Source: Verrucomicrobiaceae bacterium | GTDB lineage: Bacteria; Verrucomicrobiota; Verrucomicrobiae; Verrucomicrobiales; Akkermansiaceae | Assembly (NCBI GenBank): GCA_947372405.1 | Contig: CANBTO010000227.1 | Coordinates: forward strand, 1-7,747 | Length of the DNA: 7,747 nucleotides | Direction of reading: 5' to 3' | Part shown: piece after piece, positions 5,820-7,747 of the stretch | How the letters are laid out: every line of letters starts with the position of its first letter | How positions within the stretch are numbered: position 1 is the first letter of the stretch | Translations under genes and position numbers: made by a program | The notes under the pieces: model-generated | What the model saw: the letters and a program-made list of their open reading frames with translations, nothing else | What the model was told of the DNA's origin: nothing | Database searches by the model: none

Positions 5820-7703
5820 ATGCGTTCCATCGGCTCCACCTTCGTCCTGGCGCTCCTCGCCGCAGCCGCAATCACCACCGCGGCATGGCAGTTGCGCCAG
5901 GGCAACTTTGATTCCCTGTTCGGCGCGCCGCCCACACCCGTCGGCCAGCGGATTTACTCGGCTTTCACGCCGGACGAAGTGAAACACATCCGGATCTCCG
6001 GCAACGGCACGAACGCCACCTTTTCCCTGGAGAAAAACGGCTGGCAGGCATCCACTCCGTGGACGGACCGGATGGACCCCCGCGCGGCGGTCAGCATCAT
6101 CAAGTTCACCCTCGGCATGCGCGTCGAAGACCTTGCCGGGGAGGATGAAATCAGTCCTGCGAAATCCGGACTCGGCGAGAACGCCATCAGCATCCGGCTG
6201 GAGGACAAGGATCACAATCCGCTCGCGAGATACCAGCTTGGCCGCGTCACGCCGTGGAAGGCGGAGGTCGAGGGCATGGACCAGCCGGTGCCCACCGTCT
6301 TCGTCCAACCGCGCGACAAGAACCACAAGCGCCATATCTATTCCTGCACCGGCGACATCACCCCGCTGTTCAAGGACGGACTCAAGTTCCTCCGCGACCA
6401 CCGGCCGTTCTACTTCAATCCCGTTACTTTGTGCAAACTCCGCATCCGCACGCAGCAGGGGGATCTGACACTCGGCCGCGAGACCGAGAAGAGCCCGTGG
6501 CGCATCGTCAAACCGCTGGATCTGCCGACCGATTCCAAAGCGATGAAGACATTGCTCGAAGGCATCTTCGAGCTCCAGGCGGTCAAGGTTTCGGACCGCT
6601 CGGCCGTGACGCTTCCGGCAATCGACAGCACCGTGAAGACCAGCCAGATCGCGCTCACTCCGTTTGGCTCGGACAAGGAAACCCTGCTGGAGATCCTGCC
6701 GCCGGAAACCGCCCAGGCAGCGCAGGTGAAAGCCATCGTGAGCGACCGCCCGGACACGGTCTTCGATCTGCCGCTCAAGCCCGAACCTGGTCTCGTCTCC
6801 CTCGCCGATCTTCCGCTCTCGGTGAATGAAATCCGCGATCCCACCCTCACCCACCTCAACATCCAGTCCTTGCGCGGCATTTCCATCGAGCCGTCGACAG
6901 GTTCCGAAATCGTCATCTCCCGCACTCCGCCGCAGCCATGGATGGCTACTGCGGAAGGTGTCACGGGCGAGGCAAACGAGGAGAACCTCTACAAACTTCT
7001 CAAGGCCGTCACCAGCAGCCGCGCCATCGGTTTCGAAAGCGACGCGGCCACGGACTTCACTCCATGGGGACTCGACCGGCCGTTTCTCAAGCTCAGGTTG
7101 TTAGGTCAGGACAACCAGGCGCTCGAACTCCGCTTCGGTATCGACTCCAAGGGCTCCTACTACGTCAACCGTCTTGGCACTCCCACCGTCATGCGGGTGG
7201 ACCCGCTGCTGGTGGCGGCCATCGCCGTGCGCACTTATGAGTGGCGTCATGCGCGCCTGTGGTCTCTGGACCGCGTCAATCTGAGCGGCATCGAACGCAA
7301 GCTGGGAGAAGACACGCCTTTGATGTTGAAATACAAATTCATCGACGAAACCTGGAAGGCCGACCGCAATGGCAATGATCTGAGCGGCTCGCTGGATCCA
7401 GCAAGGGCGAATTTCCTGCTTTCCACGCTTGAAGGACTCAGAGTCTCCCGCTGGCTGGCCATCGATGATGCCGCCGCCTCGGCCGCGCTTCTCACACCGT
7501 CGCTGTCTTTCGACATCGTCGAGAAAACCCTCGACGAGAACGGGAACATCTCCGGGATCTCCACCCGCAGGATCACACTGGCACCTAACAATTCCGGCAA
7601 CAATCCCGGTTTCTACTACGGCCGCCTGAGTGGTGAAACCCATCCGTTCCTGCTGGACCGCGAGACCTATCAGAAACTGGCCGTGGATTTGTTCGAGAAG
7701 TGA
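5820..7703 (+). CDS. DUF4340 domain protein, membrane-anchored, four internal repeats
   Basis: This 627-residue protein of the DUF4340 type is regularly encoded after GldF/GldG-like genes; its molecular role is not known. An N-terminal helix (about 6-23), with few charges before it, acts as a signal anchor, so the bulk should lie in the periplasm. The rest appears to be four diverged copies of one unit, at about 50-185, 203-320, 345-465 and 484-622. Each has a beta-rich start, a central Trp (W75, W227, W374, W512), then a helix ending in a Leu-rich patch. Similar connectors precede copies 2 to 4, with an Arg followed by D or H (R192, R339, R476). WGLDRPFLKLRL (416-427) and the FYYGRLSG-type strand (598-605) are typical of the family. 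The gap to the upstream stop is 5 nt. TGA ends the gene at 7703, with no terminator hairpin seen in the remaining bases. Confidence 0.85.
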   Translation: MRSIGSTFVLALLAAAAITTAAWQLRQGNFDSLFGAPPTPVGQRIYSAFTPDEVKHIRISGNGTNATFSLEKNGWQASTPWTDRMDPRAAVSIIKFTLGMRVEDLAGEDEISPAKSGLGENAISIRLEDKDHNPLARYQLGRVTPWKAEVEGMDQPVPTVFVQPRDKNHKRHIYSCTGDITPLFKDGLKFLRDHRPFYFNPVTLCKLRIRTQQGDLTLGRETEKSPWRIVKPLDLPTDSKAMKTLLEGIFELQAVKVSDRSAVTLPAIDSTVKTSQIALTPFGSDKETLLEILPPETAQAAQVKAIVSDRPDTVFDLPLKPEPGLVSLADLPLSVNEIRDPTLTHLNIQSLRGISIEPSTGSEIVISRTPPQPWMATAEGVTGEANEENLYKLLKAVTSSRAIGFESDAATDFTPWGLDRPFLKLRLLGQDNQALELRFGIDSKGSYYVNRLGTPTVMRVDPLLVAAIAVRTYEWRHARLWSLDRVNLSGIERKLGEDTPLMLKYKFIDETWKADRNGNDLSGSLDPARANFLLSTLEGLRVSRWLAIDDAAASAALLTPSLSFDIVEKTLDENGNISGISTRRITLAPNNSGNNPGFYYGRLSGETHPFLLDRETYQKLAVDLFEK

Positions 7704-7738
7704 ATCCCAGCCGGGTTTTCCAACGCCCGCCGATCCAG

Positions 7739-7747
7739 ATGTTTCCG
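7739..7747 (+). CDS. Possible start of a further gene, cut by the window edge
   Basis: An ATG at 7739 opens a frame (M-F-P) 35 nt after the DUF4340 stop, on the same strand. Only three codons are visible, so nothing can be said about the product. No Shine-Dalgarno precedes it. It is listed because the spacing fits the compact plus-strand gene row. Confidence 0.2.

Noticed and set aside
3510..7703. Membrane module as a 5-oxoproline or amino-acid importer serving the pxp genes
   Set aside because: ABC-2/GldF-like permeases are not importers with binding proteins, no substrate-binding protein is present, and composition differs between the blocks.

Overview
The window (7.7 kb) looks like chromosomal DNA from a high-GC Gram-negative bacterium. 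The best guess is Verrucomicrobiota: the GldF-like permease / GldG-like protein / DUF4340 protein set is common there, genes are tightly packed without good Shine-Dalgarno sites, and the spacer DNA is GC-rich and full of dyads. The phylum is an inference, because no rRNA or marker gene is present.

Layout. (1) Positions 6-338, minus strand: a small, AT-richer, three-helix membrane protein of unknown function. (2) Positions 339-1087: about 750 bases with no gene I can support. It holds operator-like TTTTGGTGAA repeats just upstream of the minus-strand gene, then inverted repeats, a cluster of five TGACGG words and a 9-bp triplet repeat. (3) Positions 1088-3441, plus strand: a compact ATP-dependent 5-oxoprolinase locus. 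PxpB and PxpC are fused in one 536-residue protein, and PxpA follows 5 nt later. Together they should hydrolyse 5-oxoproline (pyroglutamate) to glutamate in the cytoplasm. (4) Positions 3510-7703, plus strand: a membrane module of an ABC-2/GldF-like permease, a GldG-like auxiliary protein with a TM helix at each end, and a membrane-anchored DUF4340 protein. The gaps between these three are 10 and 5 nt, so they are almost certainly one transcription unit. Positions 7739-7747 may be the first codons of another gene.

How the parts fit. The two plus-strand blocks are each internally coupled. They differ in base composition: the pxp coding strand is G-rich and the membrane module is C-rich. No ATPase gene precedes the permease, although one is normally adjacent in this family. 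Both facts point to a junction between positions 3441 and 3510 rather than one functional unit.

The most interesting points are the fourfold internal repeat of the DUF4340 protein, the orphan permease module next to a composition switch, and a strand-polar 7-mer CTATCAG (seven on the plus strand, none on the minus) that partly forces rare codons. I found no tRNA, rRNA, CRISPR array, transposase or phage gene, and no clearly new defence or biosynthetic system.
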